From Pithys albifrons albifrons (lineage: Eukaryota > Chordata > Aves > Passeriformes > Thamnophilidae): a stretch of DNA of 64,000 nucleotides. Below are positions 61,846 through 64,000 of the stretch, one piece after another (position 1 is the stretch's first letter; each line of letters opens with the position of its first letter). The stretch lies in contig NC_092464.1 in NCBI RefSeq assembly GCF_047495875.1, positions 31,404,865 through 31,468,864 of the forward strand. Reading direction: 5' to 3'. The position numbers and the translations under genes are program-made. Under the pieces are notes generated by a model. That model had not been told where the DNA came from, made no database searches, and worked only from the letters and a program-made list of their open reading frames with translations.

Positions 61846-64000
61846 GTATCATCCAAAAATAGACAGGGGCATAACCGCTATTGGGTGAATGGTAAAAAAT
61901 CCAAAGAAAGATACTATAAAGCATAAAAGATACTTAAACTCAGTGAGCTGTGAGTGCCTCAATCCCCCTTTCAGGGATGATTCACTATCAGTCGGAGTCA
62001 CTCTGATAGCACTAGTGTGATTGCAAGGTGGGTGATGCAGTAGCGTCAGTAGATTCTCTGCCATTCATACTGCAGCTGTGCCTGCTAATGTTCAATATTC
62101 ATATTAGAAAATCTCTCTTTTTCTCTGTTGAACTTTGGAATAAAAATCCAAGCACCTCCCAGAAAATGGCAATGTTTATTTCGAGCCTGCTTTAATTTAC
62201 TTTATATTAAATATTGGCTTGAAACAAAACCTCAGATCCAAACACCCAGAAACTTTGGTAAGGAGGCTGAAATCTCAATTTAGATTCAAGTTCTGTGGTT
62301 TGGATCCATCCCTATTTCATATTTCTGGAACAAAAGACTTGGCCTCTTCCACATTCTCCAGGAAAATGCCTACTTTCTTCCTGGTAGTCTGAAAAAAAAA
62401 TCAAAACTGATTTTTTAATATATAAAAACTAGTTATATTTGCAGAAAGCCAAAGATTTCTTGCTTGCCACTATACAGAAAAAAAGAAGTATTTTTATTTC
62501 ATATATTGAAGATAAGAAACCTTTCTGTCTTCTGTTTTGAGAGGCAAAACCAATGGTGAGTGTAATTCCCTTGAAAAAATGAAAACTGTATGTGAAAAAA
62601 AAATCCTGGAGCCAGGCTGAACAAAATAGTACAGAAAACCTGTTGGATATAAGGACTGCTTGATCCCTAGTCATTGTCCATGACAAAGAAGACAACCATA
62701 TAAAAAGTCCTGCATATAGAAAGTCCTCTGTAATTCTGGGCCATCCATATTTCTCTGATGAAATAGAGGAAGGGAAATTATTCTAAAAAGGAATATAACA
62801 CAGTGAAAATAGAAGTTTATCATACCTATTCAAATGATCCTCTACTTGGAAGACTAAAACATCAAGAGACAATCAACAGCTTCACTTTTATTTACTGTTG
62901 TTAGTACTAAGCCAGAAAATCTATGTTTTATACTGAAGCTGCATAAACATGGGATTTCCAGGAGAATAACCAGGAATTTGAAATTAATAACATAAGGAAA
63001 GGATGACTATATTTAATAATATTTAAACTCCATCCAAATGAGAAAAACCTGAAATCTCTAATGGATGAACTAAGCAGGGGAGGTATCTCTAACTGTAGGT
63101 CTTTTTCAAAGCAGTATTTCAGAACAAGAATTACGTTTTCTTAGTGCATGCATAAAGGGCACAGAATCCACTCCTGAGAACAAAGGAATCAAAATAAAGA
63201 AAAATTACAACAGGCAAAAAGAGAAAGCCTAGGTAGTAGGTTTTTCTGTCCTCTCCACAGAGAAACACAATAATCTTTGCAAAAGGAGGCTGGAAACTTA
63301 CAGTGATGTCTCACGCAAGAGGTTGTGGGGACCGAAAGTCATGCAGACACAGAAGTAGAAGCAACACTTGTGTCCCATCAAATCAGTCATGCTGAGAGTG
63401 GAGGCTCTATTGTAAGTGAGATCTAGTGTTAAAACATAGCTAATACCTTGATCTGGCAGTGTGCTATTGGGTGTCATCAGCTCAGTTGCTGGTACAATTC
63501 TCACTGATTCAAGCGATATTCAAGCAGTTTATATTCCATTCCAGTGTCACCCTTCATCTGGTTCTAGACATGCAAAGATGCTTTAGAAATGGGAAGTGGT
63601 TTTTGGAAACAGTCAAGAAAATTTAGAAGTGTGTTGCTGAATCTGAAAGTCTGCCTGTTATCAGTGATTCAAAAAACCTCTGTTTGTCTCTAAAAACACT
63701 TAAATTCTCATCACAAAATAATAATATTTATTTAATTTGTTTTTAGCCTTTCAGAATAACAAAAAGAAATAATGCTTTTTGTTGGTTTTGTATGAAATAT
63801 TTAGTTTAGAGTATGACTGCTTACATCTCAAAAAAAAAAATTCCCTGCAGGTGAACTAAAGTCTTATCTTAGCAAAACATTTAAGCATATGCCTAAGTTA
63901 GTCTATATTTAACAGAACCTCTAAATACAACCCAGAAACTACAAGTACCCTTAGATGGACCATTTTCCAGATTGGTTTATGCCTTTGGAGTCTATGAATG

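Larger units (their letters stand above)
56230..64000 (-). other. TMEM196: TMEM196 upstream intron (partial)
   Basis: Carries two plus-strand CR1 fragments and the 5S-headed retroposon, plus A/C-rich tracts at 57357-57376 and 57774-57803. No first coding exon was found on the minus strand. The assignment as intron rests on the missing first exon and known gene structure. Confidence 0.7.

Noticed and set aside
63110..63190. Possible TMEM196 exon (an acceptor-like TTTGTTCTCAG then a short Ser-Gly-Phe-Cys string)
   Set aside because: No donor follows in the right place and the upstream residues do not match the protein. Chance.

Overview
The window is nuclear DNA from a bird, most likely a passerine. 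It is AT-rich with long gene-free stretches. It carries several CR1 LINE copies with the avian 3' end, a solo LTR of the avian ERVL type, and two tRNA-headed SINEs with a CR1-like tail. That SINE architecture matches the tRNA-Ile/CR1 SINE known from songbirds (TguSINE1). There are no bacterial-style operons, and most short open frames are chance. The two genes sit in the same order and orientation as in the human 7p21 region (POLR1F/TWISTNB next to TMEM196), both on the minus strand.

Layout. 1-27.75 kb: intergenic DNA downstream of POLR1F, with small CR1 pieces (about 3.0 and 6.5 kb), a SINE (21.1 kb), an AT microsatellite (25.9 kb) and a possible CTCF motif (9.1 kb). 27.77-31.5 kb: POLR1F, complete, four coding exons, 317 codons, with a CpG-island promoter over exon 1. 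31.8-49 kb: intergenic, with a 120-bp direct duplication (31.97/32.56 kb), an open CR1 reverse-transcriptase fragment (34.4-35.4 kb), a perfect CTCF consensus (36.09 kb), another CR1 (36.4-36.8 kb) and a solo ERVL-type LTR with a 5-bp target duplication (44.8-45.3 kb). 49.0-56.2 kb: the last three coding exons of TMEM196. The first coding exon was not found and probably lies beyond the right edge. 56.2-64 kb: TMEM196 upstream intron, with two CR1 copies (one carrying a perfect 3 x 78-bp internal triplication) and a 5S-rRNA-headed retroposon with a perfect 13-bp target-site duplication.

POLR1F encodes the RPA43 stalk subunit of RNA polymerase I. TMEM196 encodes a small multi-pass membrane protein. 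Nothing in the sequence shows that they work together; their adjacency is ancestral synteny.

I found no new multi-gene system. The most interesting items are the 5S-headed SINE-like element, the in-frame triplication inside a CR1, the perfect CTCF consensus between the genes, and an in-frame upstream start of POLR1F with a basic leader.
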